Shown here: in pieces, positions 7,328-15,211 of the stretch
Numbering within the stretch: the first letter of the stretch is position 1
Layout of the letters: every line of letters starts with the position of its first letter
Assembly (NCBI GenBank): GCA_025997455.1
Contig: BNUP01000006.1
Coordinates: forward strand, 1 to 38,382
From: Fibrobacterales bacterium
GTDB lineage: Bacteria > Fibrobacterota > Fibrobacteria > Fibrobacterales > Fibrobacteraceae
Reading direction: 5' to 3'
Length of the DNA: 38,382 bases
Notes under the pieces: model-generated
Database searches by the model: none
Told to the model about the DNA's origin: nothing
Seen by the model: only the letters and a program-made list of their open reading frames with translations
Program-made: the position numbers and the translations under genes

Positions 7328-9229
7328 ATGCTAGATGCCGAAATGAAACGATATATAAACAACGCCCGCGATATTTTAGTTGGCAAGGTGCCTAATCCGC
7401 AATCGCAGGTGGATTTAATCACAACCTCGCTCATTTATAAGTTCATGGACGATATGGACTTGCAGGGTGTGGAACTCTCCGGCAAACGGACATTTTTTAC
7501 GGGCGATTTAGAAAAATACGCATTTAGCAAATTGCTCGACCCAAAACTCGGAAACCAAGGCCGCCTTAATTTGTATGCCGAGGCTTTAGAAAAACTCCCC
7601 ACTGCGGCAAGCGTGCCCGAACTATTCTGCACTATATTCAAAGGGGCGTTTTTGCCGTTCAGAGACCCAGCGACACTCACGATGTTCTTAAAAGAAATCA
7701 ATAATTTTTCTTATGACAATTCAGAGTCACTGGGCAATGCATTTGAGTATTTGCTCTCGATTATGGGGAGCCAAGGCGATGCAGGGCAGTTCCGTACGCC
7801 ACGCCATATTATTGATTTTGTGGTTGCAGTAGTTAAGCCCACCAAAGAAGACACCATTCTTGACCCGGCATGCGGCACAGCAGGTTTTTTAATTTCGGCA
7901 TTTAAATATATTTTAGTGCAACATACCAAAACGCGTTTGACCCCGGTGCAAATGAAAACCCTTACAAATAACATTGTGGGCTACGATATTTCTCCCGATA
8001 TGCGGAAATTGGCTCTGGTGAATTTATACCTGCATCAATTTGCGAACCCTAAAATTTACGAATACGACACGCTCACAAGCGAAGAACGCTGGACAGACAA
8101 ATTCGATGTAATTTTAGCAAACCCGCCGTTTATGACCCCCAAAGGCGGAATCATTCCGCACAACAAATTTTCGATGAAGGCAAACCGCGCCGAGGTTTTG
8201 TTTGTCGATTATATTATGGAGCACTTAACCCTAAACGGCAGAGCCGGAGTAATTGTACCGGAGGGTATTATTTTTAATAACGATAAAACTTATAAAAATC
8301 TGCGTAAGTTGTTGGTAGATGAAAATTATTTGTATGCGGTAGTAAGCCTCCCCGGAGGTGTTTTTCAACCCTATTCGGGCGTTAAAACATCCATACTATT
8401 TATGGATAGGCAAATAGCCAAACAGAAAAAAGACATTCTGTTCGTGAAAATAGAGAACGACGGGTTTGACTTGGGCACACAACGGCGTGCGATTGAAAAA
8501 AATGATTTACCTGCGGCATTGGCAGTTATCGAGGAATATCGTGGAGGAGCGCAAGCACATACGCCCAACGCATCCATTGTCCCAAAAACAAAAATTGCAG
8601 AAAATGGAGAATATAATTTAACGGCTAGCCGGTATGTTGAAACCGCCATTAGCAATAGCAAATATGAAATGGTGAGATTGGGGGATGTTGCAAATGTATC
8701 ATCTGGTAATTCCGCTCCCCAAAAGCAAAGTCTATTTGAAAATGGCTCTTACCCATTTTGCAGAACTGCCGATGTTGGCAAGATTCATATTTCTTCTAAT
8801 TTTTCTGATGTATCTGATAAATTAAACGAAGATGGCATAAAAGGATTGAAGTTATTTTCAAAAGACACTATTCTTTTCCCAAAAAGCGGTGCATCAATTT
8901 TACTCAACCATAGAGTTTTACTTTCCATAGATTCTTATGTATCGTCCCATTTAGCGACTATATACAGAAATGAAGAAAAAGTATTATCTAAATATCTGTT
9001 TTATATTTTGTGCCAAATAGATGCCAAAGATTTAATTCCAGATTCCGATTATCCTTCGTTAAAAATATCTGATATTGAAAATATTAAAATTCCCCTTCCG
9101 CCGATTGCCGTTCAAAAAAAGATTGTGGCAGAGATTGAGGCGGAACAAGAAGAGATTAAAAAATGTAAGGAATCTATAAAAAGCCACGAGGCGAAGATAG
9201 AAAATATTGTAAATGGGATATGGGAATAA
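7328..9229 (+). CDS. hsdM: Type I DNA methyltransferase fused to one specificity domain (HsdM-half HsdS)
   Basis: Residues 1 to about 415 form an HsdM-type N6-adenine methyltransferase: helical N-terminal domain, SAM motif LDPACGTAGF (about residue 178), catalytic NPPF (about 264), and VPEGIIF. From about 445 (YEMVRLGDVANVSSG) to 590 there is one target-recognition domain. It ends in the conserved PLPPIAVQKKIVAEIEAEQ helix and a coiled coil (590-633) typical of HsdS. Such M-S fusions with a single recognition domain are known for BcgI-like and related systems; two copies would be expected to read a symmetric or bipartite site. The fusion looks genuine: one uninterrupted frame and a smooth linker. 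With hsdR broken, it probably works as a stand-alone methylase. Confidence 0.85.
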   Translation: MLDAEMKRYINNARDILVGKVPNPQSQVDLITTSLIYKFMDDMDLQGVELSGKRTFFTGDLEKYAFSKLLDPKLGNQGRLNLYAEALEKLPTAASVPELFCTIFKGAFLPFRDPATLTMFLKEINNFSYDNSESLGNAFEYLLSIMGSQGDAGQFRTPRHIIDFVVAVVKPTKEDTILDPACGTAGFLISAFKYILVQHTKTRLTPVQMKTLTNNIVGYDISPDMRKLALVNLYLHQFANPKIYEYDTLTSEERWTDKFDVILANPPFMTPKGGIIPHNKFSMKANRAEVLFVDYIMEHLTLNGRAGVIVPEGIIFNNDKTYKNLRKLLVDENYLYAVVSLPGGVFQPYSGVKTSILFMDRQIAKQKKDILFVKIENDGFDLGTQRRAIEKNDLPAALAVIEEYRGGAQAHTPNASIVPKTKIAENGEYNLTASRYVETAISNSKYEMVRLGDVANVSSGNSAPQKQSLFENGSYPFCRTADVGKIHISSNFSDVSDKLNEDGIKGLKLFSKDTILFPKSGASILLNHRVLLSIDSYVSSHLATIYRNEEKVLSKYLFYILCQIDAKDLIPDSDYPSLKISDIENIKIPLPPIAVQKKIVAEIEAEQEEIKKCKESIKSHEAKIENIVNGIWE

Positions 9230-9257
9230 AAATATATACCAAAATGCATTACCTATT

Positions 9258-9281
9258 GTAGGAGCGGCATTTATGCCGCCC
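9258..9281. repeat. Family D palindrome (GTAGGAGCGGC type)
   Basis: GTAGGAGCGGCATTTATGCCGC followed by CC: an 8-bp stem GCGGCATTTATGCCGC under the family's GTAGGGGCG head. It is nearly identical to the copy at 33390-33413. Confidence 0.65.
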
Positions 9282-9402
9282 AACAAATCGATACCGAACA
9301 AAACCAGTGTTGCATAAATGCAACCCCTACGCCGAAACCGCCAATAAACGGTTGGTTGATCTGATGCAGGCAAAAATCGATGGGTATCAAACGGATTTAT
9401 AA
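9281..9402 (+). pseudogene. Relic of an hsdS C-terminus
   Basis: Two fragments in different frames recall the closing helix of HsdS proteins (pattern ...QIxxEQxxVxANKxLIxLMxQKI). QQIDTEQ is encoded from 9281, and AETANKRLVDLMQAKIDG is encoded from 9331 and ends at a TAA at 9400-9402. A family D palindrome (9309-9330) separates them. I read this as the remains of a second specificity gene or domain, downstream of the fused HsdM. The match is short, so confidence is moderate. Confidence 0.4.
9309..9330. repeat. Family D palindrome inside the hsdS relic
   Basis: GTTGCATAAATGCAAC followed by CCCTAC, i.e. the family D tail in the reverse sense. With the copy at 9258-9281 it brackets 27 bp of relic coding sequence, as if two heads of one repeat had trapped it. 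Confidence 0.55.
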
Positions 9403-9417
9403 AACAGAAATACGGTT

Positions 9418-9451
9418 GTTGTAGAGACGGATAATTATCCGTCTCTACAAC
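9418..9451. repeat. 34-bp perfect palindrome with GTAGAGACGG arms
   Basis: A perfect inverted repeat centred at 9434/9435. The arm is GTTGTAGAGACGGATAA and the other half is its exact complement. The GTAGAGACG head links it to family D, though the loop is absent. It lies between the hsdS relic and the Bro-N pseudogene. The rest of 9452-9560 is a GGAACGGGGAACGG-like purine-rich stretch with no gene seen. Confidence 0.65.
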
Positions 9452-9560
9452 GGGAACGGGGAACGGAATTGGGATTGGGTATGGGGTACGGAAACAAAAA
9501 ATTGTACCATTGTTCAAAAATATATTTTAAATAGCATTACACATAGTAAGAAAAATAATG

Positions 9561-9568
9561 TATATTTG
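9561..9568 (+). promoter_or_regulatory. Promoter -7-like motif TATATTTG before the Bro-N gene
   Basis: AAAAATAATGTATATTTG ends 5 nt before the ATG at 9574. It shares 14 of its bases in a row (ATAATGTATATTTG) with the motif at 6634-6647. A transcript starting 5-6 nt after the motif would begin at the ATG. Confidence 0.5.
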
Positions 9569-9573
9569 GGATT

Positions 9574-10019
9574 ATGAAAAACAAAAATTCAACCCCGATA
9601 GCTCCAAATATCCAAATCTTTGAAGAACGGAAAGTTCGCACTCTATGGGACGAAAAGGAGCAGGAATGGTATTTTTCGATTGTAGATGTAGTTGGAGTTT
9701 TAACCGATCAAGCAAGCCATGGTGGTGCCAGAACTTATTGGAAGGTACTCAAAAATAGATTAAAAGCAGAGGGAAATGAAACGGTTACAAATTGTAACCA
9801 GTTGAAATTAACTGCCAAAGATGGTAAAATGCGATTAACGGATGTTGCTACTACAGAGCAAATCTTTCGCCTTATAGTCTGCGCGACAATATGACAAATA
9901 AAGAATTGATAATCAACATGCTCGCGGAATTATCAACCAAAGAAATATCAGAAGCGGAAGAACCTAAAACTTTTGAAGAAAGCAAGAGCGTTGCAAAAAA
10001 AGGAATTTTGCTAAAATAA
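9574..10019 (+). pseudogene. Bro-N domain (antirepressor-like) protein with internal deletion
   Basis: Residues 1 to about 100 are a BRO/Bro-N DNA-binding domain as in phage antirepressors (IQIFEERKVRTLWDEKEQEW, YWKVLKNRLKAEG, TEQIFRLI). The normal continuation is missing. A different frame resumes at about 9876 with SLRDNMTNKELIINMLAEL, the C-terminal signature of the same family, and ends FEESKSVAKKG followed by ILLK and a TAA at 10017. So the middle of the gene, including the region after FRLI, has been deleted with a frame change, and the extreme C-terminus is also shortened. These proteins often accompany mobile DNA and restriction loci. Probably non-functional. Confidence 0.75.
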
Positions 10020-10026
10020 AGGCAAC

Positions 10027-11229
10027 TCACCCCAACAGCCACCTCACCGCATTGACTTGCCTAATGCCGTTGTGCGTGGGTTCTTCGGGGTCGAGCGTAA
10101 TTAAATACTTGGGGCAATGGTCGTTTATGCTGTTGAGCGGTTTTAGTTCGCGTTCCAAAGTGCTCTGTTCCCGCACGGTTAAAGCCACTTGGTAATATGA
10201 AGTTTCGCCGTCTTTGCCAAGTGCAACAAAATCAACCTCATTCTCGCCTACTTTTCCTATAAACACTTCGCTTGACCTTCGGAGCAGTTCCAAATAAATT
10301 GCATTCTCTAACAAATGACCCAAACCCTCCCCTTTTGCCGCACCAACAACCGCTTGCCTTAAACCCGTATCTACCGCATAATATTTGTCTTGCGTTTTTA
10401 ATATGGCTTTGCCTTTAATATCATACCTGTCTGTTTTATAAACAACAAAACTATCACGCAAACCGTTCAAATACTTATCCACGGAACCAAAATCTATTTT
10501 TTTATTATGAACTTTTAGATTATTCACAATGCCGCTCACCGAGGTTGCATTCCCGATGTTATGAAAAATAAACTTGACCACCGCCTCAAAACTTGCCTCT
10601 TTGCGAATTTGCAGGCGACTTAAAATATCCTTGGTCACAACGCTGTCGTAAATTGCTTTGAGATAGGCTTTGGCTTGATTTTTGGTGGTGCAGGCAAGTT
10701 CCGCCGCTTGAGGGAATCCTCCGTATTCCAAAAAATCGTATATTTGATTTTGCGGATTTTCTTTCGGGTAAAGTTGCATATATTCGCTAAATGAATAAGG
10801 GAGCAGAGGAATCTCAATATACCGTCCCGACAGCAGTGTGGCAAGTTCCCCTGAAAGCAGATAGGCATTAGAACCTGTGATATACATATCTATGTTTTTT
10901 CTCAAAAACAAACTATCCACAGTTTTTTCAAAACCGCGCACCGCTTGCACCTCGTCTAAAAATACGAAATACTGCTCATTATCCGCAATCTGCTCAACAA
11001 TAAATTTATGGAGTTTTTTTCTGTCTAAAAGCCATTCGTTTTCGGAATCCTCAAAGTTCAAGGAAATAATCCGTTTTGGGTCAATTCCCTCTTGCAACAA
11101 TTTATTCTTAAAATTGATGAGCAAAGTCGATTTACCGCACCGCCGAACGCCGGAAACCACCTTAATGATATGCTTGCCACGCAGTTCATCTAAGGTTTTT
11201 GAGAACCATTTTCTTTCAATCATAGACAT
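10027..11229 (-). CDS. AAA ATPase with C-terminal DUF4143 domain
   Basis: A 400-residue member of the widespread ATPase family with a C-terminal DUF4143 region. Walker A is SGVRRCGKST (residues 26-35), Walker B YFVFLDEVQ, and sensor region MYITGSNAYLLSGELATLLS. The C-terminal part has the restriction-endonuclease-like stretch ENEVDFVALGKDG ... YYQVALTV. Cellular role of the family is poorly defined. Two ATGs are possible (11229 and 11223); the second would lie 4 nt after TATATTAT, in line with the spacing seen at other genes. Two similar direct repeats lie upstream (11241-11268, 11292-11318). Confidence 0.85.
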   Translation of the reverse strand: MSMIERKWFSKTLDELRGKHIIKVVSGVRRCGKSTLLINFKNKLLQEGIDPKRIISLNFEDSENEWLLDRKKLHKFIVEQIADNEQYFVFLDEVQAVRGFEKTVDSLFLRKNIDMYITGSNAYLLSGELATLLSGRYIEIPLLPYSFSEYMQLYPKENPQNQIYDFLEYGGFPQAAELACTTKNQAKAYLKAIYDSVVTKDILSRLQIRKEASFEAVVKFIFHNIGNATSVSGIVNNLKVHNKKIDFGSVDKYLNGLRDSFVVYKTDRYDIKGKAILKTQDKYYAVDTGLRQAVVGAAKGEGLGHLLENAIYLELLRRSSEVFIGKVGENEVDFVALGKDGETSYYQVALTVREQSTLERELKPLNSINDHCPKYLITLDPEEPTHNGIRQVNAVRWLLG

Positions 11230-11238
11230 AATATATAA

Positions 11239-11318
11239 TTTTTTTGGTTAGAAGTGCCATTTTAACCAAAAAAAATAGCAAAATCATAAAGTTTTTCGGT
11301 TATAGTGCTTGTTATTTC
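11239..11318 (-). promoter_or_regulatory. Direct and inverted repeats upstream of the ATPase gene, possible operator
   Basis: Two direct repeats: TTTTTGGTTAGAAGTGCCAT at 11241-11260 and TTTTTCGGTTATAGTGCTT at 11292-11310, about 51 bp apart. The first is also a strong hairpin: seven T plus GGTTA (11239-11250), loop, TAACC plus eight A (11263-11275). There is no U-tract after the stem in either direction, so it does not look like a classical terminator. A repressor site for the ATPase gene is one reading. Confidence 0.4.
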
Positions 11319-11329
11319 CTAAAAATTGT

Positions 11330-11357
11330 AATTGCAGAAGATGATATTTCTGCAATT
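11330..11357 (-). terminator. Possible terminator of the ABC permease operon
   Basis: Stem AATTGCAGAA / TTCTGCAATT with a short loop, starting about 19 nt after the stop of the last permease gene. Read on the minus strand it is followed by ACAATTTTTAGG, a modest T-rich tail. Confidence 0.35.
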
Positions 11358-11375
11358 TTTAGAAGTTTCTCTAAA

Positions 11376-12665
11376 TTACACTCGCTCTCGCCACCATTGC
11401 AATCCCAATCCCGCAACACAATAAATTACCGCTATAGTCGCCAAGTACACAATTTCATCCCCCACTTCCCATATGTTTGCCCCTGCCTGCTGAATGGAAA
11501 CAAAAGCGGGAATCGCGTGTTCTGCGGGAATCAAAAAGAAAAGATAATGCAAAAATTGCGGAATTGAGGAAGTCGGATAACTGAATCCCGACACGAATAA
11601 AAACGGGATAGACATATATAAAAATACCTGCATTGCACTCTCCTTTTTCTTAAAAAATTGAGCGAAAAAGAAACCCATTTGGTTACACGCCGTAAAAAAT
11701 ACAACAGCAAAAATCGCAATATCAACAAATTTACCTCGCCCGTTCCATCCGAAAAACGGATAAATCACAAACAGATAAAATAACAGAATCAAAAAATAAT
11801 GCAATATATACACCGTCCCGCGTCCGAACCACCTTCGCAACAACCCCGCATCTGATGTAATTGAAGTCGCTCCAAAACTCCTCTTGCGCCTCGCGCCGCC
11901 CAAAATACATATACCTATAACCATTGTCTGCTGCATAATCACAACAAGCACCGCCGGCACAACATAATTATCATATCGCATCGCTCCGTTAAAAAGCGTT
12001 TGCGTTCCCACCAAAACGGGTTCTCTTAGCGACAATGCCGCATTTGGCGATACTCCCCTCGCCTGCATAAACGCAATTTGCACTCCTGCACCTAGTGTTC
12101 CTGCCGCATAAAGTACCGCTCGGCTAATATCGCTATAGACCATAAAATATCCACCGTTGCAAAACACACCGAGCGAAATATGCTGTCCGCGCCGAATGTC
12201 GTGCTCAAACTCGAAAGGAATCTCCACAAAACCATAAACTTCTTCACCCGCGAGTTTTTTTTGTGCTTCATTTTTATCTGCAACTTGCGTTATATCCAAA
12301 TCACCTGAGGCTTTCAAAAATTGTATGAGTTGCCTGCTCATAACCGAATTATCGCTATCTACAACCGCAACGGGAATATGTTTTGCTACTCCGTTTATAT
12401 ATGGCAACGGGTAATACAACGCATAAAAAATCACGGCTACCACCAACAATAAAACTGCATTTCTATCGTGAAAAAACAACGACCATTCACGAAAAAAATC
12501 TCTAAAAAATTTTCCATAAGCCGATTTTGTCAAAAGAAAATTTTTTGAGACGACAGCGAACAAACTCAAAATAAATTCTCTAATAATTCGCCAACGCCTG
12601 CTTGTCGGACGGGCAGACCGCTGTGCATTATCTGATGACCTATCGTGAGGTATTATATTTTTCAT
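11376..12665 (-). CDS. ABC-2 type transporter permease (second of pair)
   Basis: A 429-residue inner-membrane protein of the ABC-2 permease family: one N-terminal transmembrane segment (AVLLLVVAVIFYALYYPLPY, about residues 70-90), a large extracytoplasmic domain with IPVAVVDSDNS, and five or six C-terminal segments. The ATG overlaps the upstream stop by 4 nt (ATGA), so the two permeases are translationally coupled. The first 55 residues are longer than is usual for the family. Residues about 21-56 are encoded by a degenerate family A repeat (12499-12604) with no stop codon. No ATPase gene lies nearby, so the motor subunit must be encoded elsewhere. Confidence 0.85.
   Translation of the reverse strand: MKNIIPHDRSSDNAQRSARPTSRRWRIIREFILSLFAVVSKNFLLTKSAYGKFFRDFFREWSLFFHDRNAVLLLVVAVIFYALYYPLPYINGVAKHIPVAVVDSDNSVMSRQLIQFLKASGDLDITQVADKNEAQKKLAGEEVYGFVEIPFEFEHDIRRGQHISLGVFCNGGYFMVYSDISRAVLYAAGTLGAGVQIAFMQARGVSPNAALSLREPVLVGTQTLFNGAMRYDNYVVPAVLVVIMQQTMVIGICILGGARRKRSFGATSITSDAGLLRRWFGRGTVYILHYFLILLFYLFVIYPFFGWNGRGKFVDIAIFAVVFFTACNQMGFFFAQFFKKKESAMQVFLYMSIPFLFVSGFSYPTSSIPQFLHYLFFLIPAEHAIPAFVSIQQAGANIWEVGDEIVYLATIAVIYCVAGLGLQWWRERV
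12499..12604 (+). repeat. Degenerate family A repeat inside the permease coding sequence
   Basis: Same order of parts as the copy upstream of hsdR: stem arm TCTCTAAAAAATTTTC (12499-12514), 21-nt loop, complementary arm GAAAATTTTTTGAGA (12536-12550), then the conserved CGAC-GCGAAC block (CGACAGCGAAC at 12551), ACTCAAA, a GCGAA/TTCGC hairpin (to 12591) and GCTTG. The third hairpin is not recognisable. The stem sequence is different from the other copies yet still paired. The segment is in frame with the permease gene and encodes about residues 21-56 near its N-terminus. Confidence 0.55.
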
Positions 12666-13921
12666 CGTTTATACCTCGCACTCATCCCCCAAGCCGCACC
12701 GCCAAACCACACTGCGGCAAAAACCGCCAAAATCAGCATTTCCCTCTCAATAAACGGAAGTGCAATCGCCCCCATTCGCACCGCATTTTGAATCTGCAAA
12801 AAATGCGTAAGCGGCAATAAAAATGCAAAATACTGCACAGCGAGAGGCATTGCAAAAATTGGAAAAGCCATCCCCGCAAAAGCAAAAGCCGGTCCCCCAA
12901 TCACACCCCCTGCCGAAGTTGCAATTCTCATATCCTTTGTAATTGCAAGTGCCGTTCCGCAAAAACCAAATGCCGCAACTATCATTAAAAATGCCGCAAG
13001 AGCGAGAATCCCCCACTGCCACAAATCAAATGAAAATCCCGTCCAATAGTGAAATGCAAAACCAAAAAGCGCGTGCTGAAAAAATAAAATCAAAATCGCG
13101 GGAACAGACAATGCAAAAAATAATTTAACTCCGCCGCCCGACCGTCCGCCCTTTAACAAAAACGGAGCAACCGCCCACGCCGCCCGCCCGCCCCTCGCCG
13201 ATAAAAACGATGAACTCGATGAATTCGGCGAAAGTAAATCCAAATACTTCCCCACCAAATTATCTCTCAAAAGCGTTCCCAAAATAAACGCGGCAAAAAC
13301 CATAGATGCCAAATGAAAAGTCGCCGCAATTAGTCCCACGCCCAAATACGCCCTATAATCCATAGACGGATTTCCTATAGCGTGCATCTGCAAGCCGATA
13401 GGATTCGGCGGCACAACAACAGGCGGAATTTTTAGAGGCGGCATTCCCGCAGGCGGCACAACAGATAGTGCTCCCGCAGACGAAACAACAGACCGCACTC
13501 CAGCAGAATACTCCCCCACCGCCGTATTCACCGCCATCTCAATCATATTATACGCAATAAGCGATTGCCCGCTCAAATACAGAGGCACAACCGGATTTTC
13601 TCCACGCATCGCCTTCCGCTCCAAATCGGCAGGAATTTGCACCACACCCAAAACCTCTTCCCCGCGCAAAGCAGACTCACATTCCTCTTGCGAAATGCAA
13701 ATTTTCACAACATTCAACGCAGGTTCATTTTTTAACTTAAAAAGCAAATCCCGCGTGCCTTGCGAGTTATCCTCAACAATCACACCCAAAGAAATTTTAA
13801 GCGGATACCTTTCCGAAAAAAGCACCGCAACAAATGCAACCAAAAGACAAGGCAAAACAACGAGCAGGCACCAAGTCAGCGGTCGCTTTACTGAATAAGC
13901 AACTCTAATTGCACCTATCAC
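12662..13921 (-). CDS. ABC-2 type transporter permease (first of pair)
   Basis: Inner-membrane permease of the same type as its downstream neighbour: an N-terminal membrane segment (LTWCLLVVLPCLLVAFVAVLF), an extracytoplasmic domain with GVIVEDNSQGTRDLL, a Pro-rich stretch (VVPPAGMPPLKIPPVVVPP), and five or six C-terminal hydrophobic segments. I prefer the GTG at 13921, because it overlaps the upstream stop as GTGA, mirroring the ATGA overlap at the other end. A TTG at 13939 is an alternative that adds six residues. With the partner it would form a heterodimeric channel; substrate unknown. The operon also encodes an exported lipocalin-like protein. Confidence 0.85.
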   Translation of the reverse strand: MIGAIRVAYSVKRPLTWCLLVVLPCLLVAFVAVLFSERYPLKISLGVIVEDNSQGTRDLLFKLKNEPALNVVKICISQEECESALRGEEVLGVVQIPADLERKAMRGENPVVPLYLSGQSLIAYNMIEMAVNTAVGEYSAGVRSVVSSAGALSVVPPAGMPPLKIPPVVVPPNPIGLQMHAIGNPSMDYRAYLGVGLIAATFHLASMVFAAFILGTLLRDNLVGKYLDLLSPNSSSSSFLSARGGRAAWAVAPFLLKGGRSGGGVKLFFALSVPAILILFFQHALFGFAFHYWTGFSFDLWQWGILALAAFLMIVAAFGFCGTALAITKDMRIATSAGGVIGGPAFAFAGMAFPIFAMPLAVQYFAFLLPLTHFLQIQNAVRMGAIALPFIEREMLILAVFAAVWFGGAAWGMSARYKR

Positions 13922-14943
13922 TTCCCAACCAACACCCAATCAACACGCCCCCAATCGTCTGTTTTGGAGCGACCCCTCAACTGATAAATTTCTCCGCCAG
14001 CAAGTTTAATCAAAATTTTTGAAAGCCCTATACTCCCCAAAATCGGAAATTTTTCCTGATATTTAGTTTCCAAAACAAGAGGCGGCAACTCCCCCGCTCC
14101 CGAACCGCCAAGTTCATTCCACTTAACTTCCAAAGAACTCGGAAATTTTTTTCCGTTATAATTATTCCCTTTTTCCAAAACTTCCGCAGGCAACACTACC
14201 CCGCTCTTACCGTCTTTAACAGACAACGCATAACCGAAATGCTCGCCGCTCGGAGTCACATTCACGCGCCCAGCAACCCTATCATTGCCCGACCCTGTAA
14301 AAATAAAAGACCGCGCCACAAATTTAGTCGCCTCATCGGCTTGAAAAGAATGGTCAAAATAACCGTAACCCTTCACCGAAAGCGTATCTCCGTTCACCCC
14401 GATTCTACCCTCAACCCGTCCATAAGGGATGTGCACAAACAAACCCGCCTTTTTTGGAATCAAACCCATCTTATTTGTACTCACCGTAAAAATGCCGTCA
14501 CCCGGCACCTGCGCCGCCGCCGCACTTGTGAATTTCAAATCCAAAAAATATTTCCCATCCTTATCTGCGGTAAAAAGCACCCTGTGACCCTTACCCGGCA
14601 AACCCTCCATTTTATACTCGTCCTTAATCGAAATTGTATTTTTATCCTTCAATTCCCAAAACCGTTCCGCAGGATATTTACGCCCAACCGCCGCACTTTT
14701 CCCGTTCAAATTCCACACCGAAAATTGCGTTGTAATCTCACTCGCATCATTAAACGAATAAGTCACATACGCCTTTGCACCGTTATCGAGCACAAAAAAA
14801 TAATCCCAACTCTCGCTATAAGCCTTACCGCCCGTATGCCTAAAAAAATCATCCGCCCCAAGTGCCCTCACCTCACCACTCGGCAACCCTACTTCGGCAA
14901 ACCCCGCCGCCGACAACAACAAAACAAAAAGATAAACTCGCAT
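13918..14943 (-). CDS. CrtC/AttH-like lipocalin-family protein, exported
   Basis: About 341 residues from the ATG at 14943. That start gives a typical signal peptide (MRVYLFVLLLSAAGFAEV); upstream codons in the same frame lack one. The body resembles the AttH/CrtC double-lipocalin fold: many beta strands and the GYGYFDHSF segment recalling the conserved Asp-His of that family. In other bacteria AttH-like genes often sit beside ABC permease genes, as here (4-nt overlap with the next gene). A hydrophobic-ligand role at the cell surface is plausible but inferred. A TATATTTA motif lies about 6 nt before the ATG. Confidence 0.65.
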   Translation of the reverse strand: MRVYLFVLLLSAAGFAEVGLPSGEVRALGADDFFRHTGGKAYSESWDYFFVLDNGAKAYVTYSFNDASEITTQFSVWNLNGKSAAVGRKYPAERFWELKDKNTISIKDEYKMEGLPGKGHRVLFTADKDGKYFLDLKFTSAAAAQVPGDGIFTVSTNKMGLIPKKAGLFVHIPYGRVEGRIGVNGDTLSVKGYGYFDHSFQADEATKFVARSFIFTGSGNDRVAGRVNVTPSGEHFGYALSVKDGKSGVVLPAEVLEKGNNYNGKKFPSSLEVKWNELGGSGAGELPPLVLETKYQEKFPILGSIGLSKILIKLAGGEIYQLRGRSKTDDWGRVDWVLVGK

Positions 14944-14967
14944 ATACGGTAAATATATATTTTTTTT

Positions 14968-15101
14968 AGGGGGAAGTCTCCCCCTCGCTACAAACGCGTA
15001 TGTGGGCGACCACACAGGGTCGCCCCTACACGCGTTTTCCGCTACCCCCTCATTCCTCCGCAACCAATTCGCAATAGGGCGGGTTGAAAACCCGCCCCTA
15101 C
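14968..15101. repeat. Cluster of palindromes including two family D copies
   Basis: Three palindromes fill the spacer upstream of the AttH-like gene. AGGGGGAAGTCTCCCCCT is at 14968-14985. Family D copies lie at 15002-15029 (GGGCGACC...GGGTCGCCCCTAC) and 15075-15101 (AGGGCGGGTT...AACCCGCCCCTAC). The family D stems differ in sequence but keep the CCCCTAC end. Confidence 0.7.
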
Positions 15102-15129
15102 AATTGCCATAATTTCTCCCTTCTCCCTA

Positions 15130-15206
15130 AATGCACCGCCGAGTTCCCCATACCCCACACCCCACACCCTACACCCCTGCACCGCCGAGTTATTTTTCTA
15201 CATTCC
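15130..15206 (+). promoter_or_regulatory. Heptamer array and promoter cassette before lpoB-like gene
   Basis: TGCACCGCCGAGTT occurs twice (15132 and 15178), separated by drifting 7-bp CCCACAC-type repeats. The second copy is followed by ATTTTTCTACATTCCC. TGCACC to TACATT is 21 nt, compatible with a -33/-7 promoter of the FCB type. TACATTCC (15199-15206) ends 5 nt before the ATG at 15212. Confidence 0.5.
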
Positions 15207-15211
15207 CTCCT

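Noticed and set aside
14239..14952. 237-residue plus-strand open frame
   Set aside because: Entirely antisense to the AttH-like gene, which has a signal peptide, family motifs and operon overlaps; the frame is rich in His/Arg/Thr with no recognisable domain.
14944..15063. N-terminal extension of the AttH-like protein to an ATG at 15063
   Set aside because: The extra 40 residues cross family D palindromes and would bury the signal peptide that starts at 14943.
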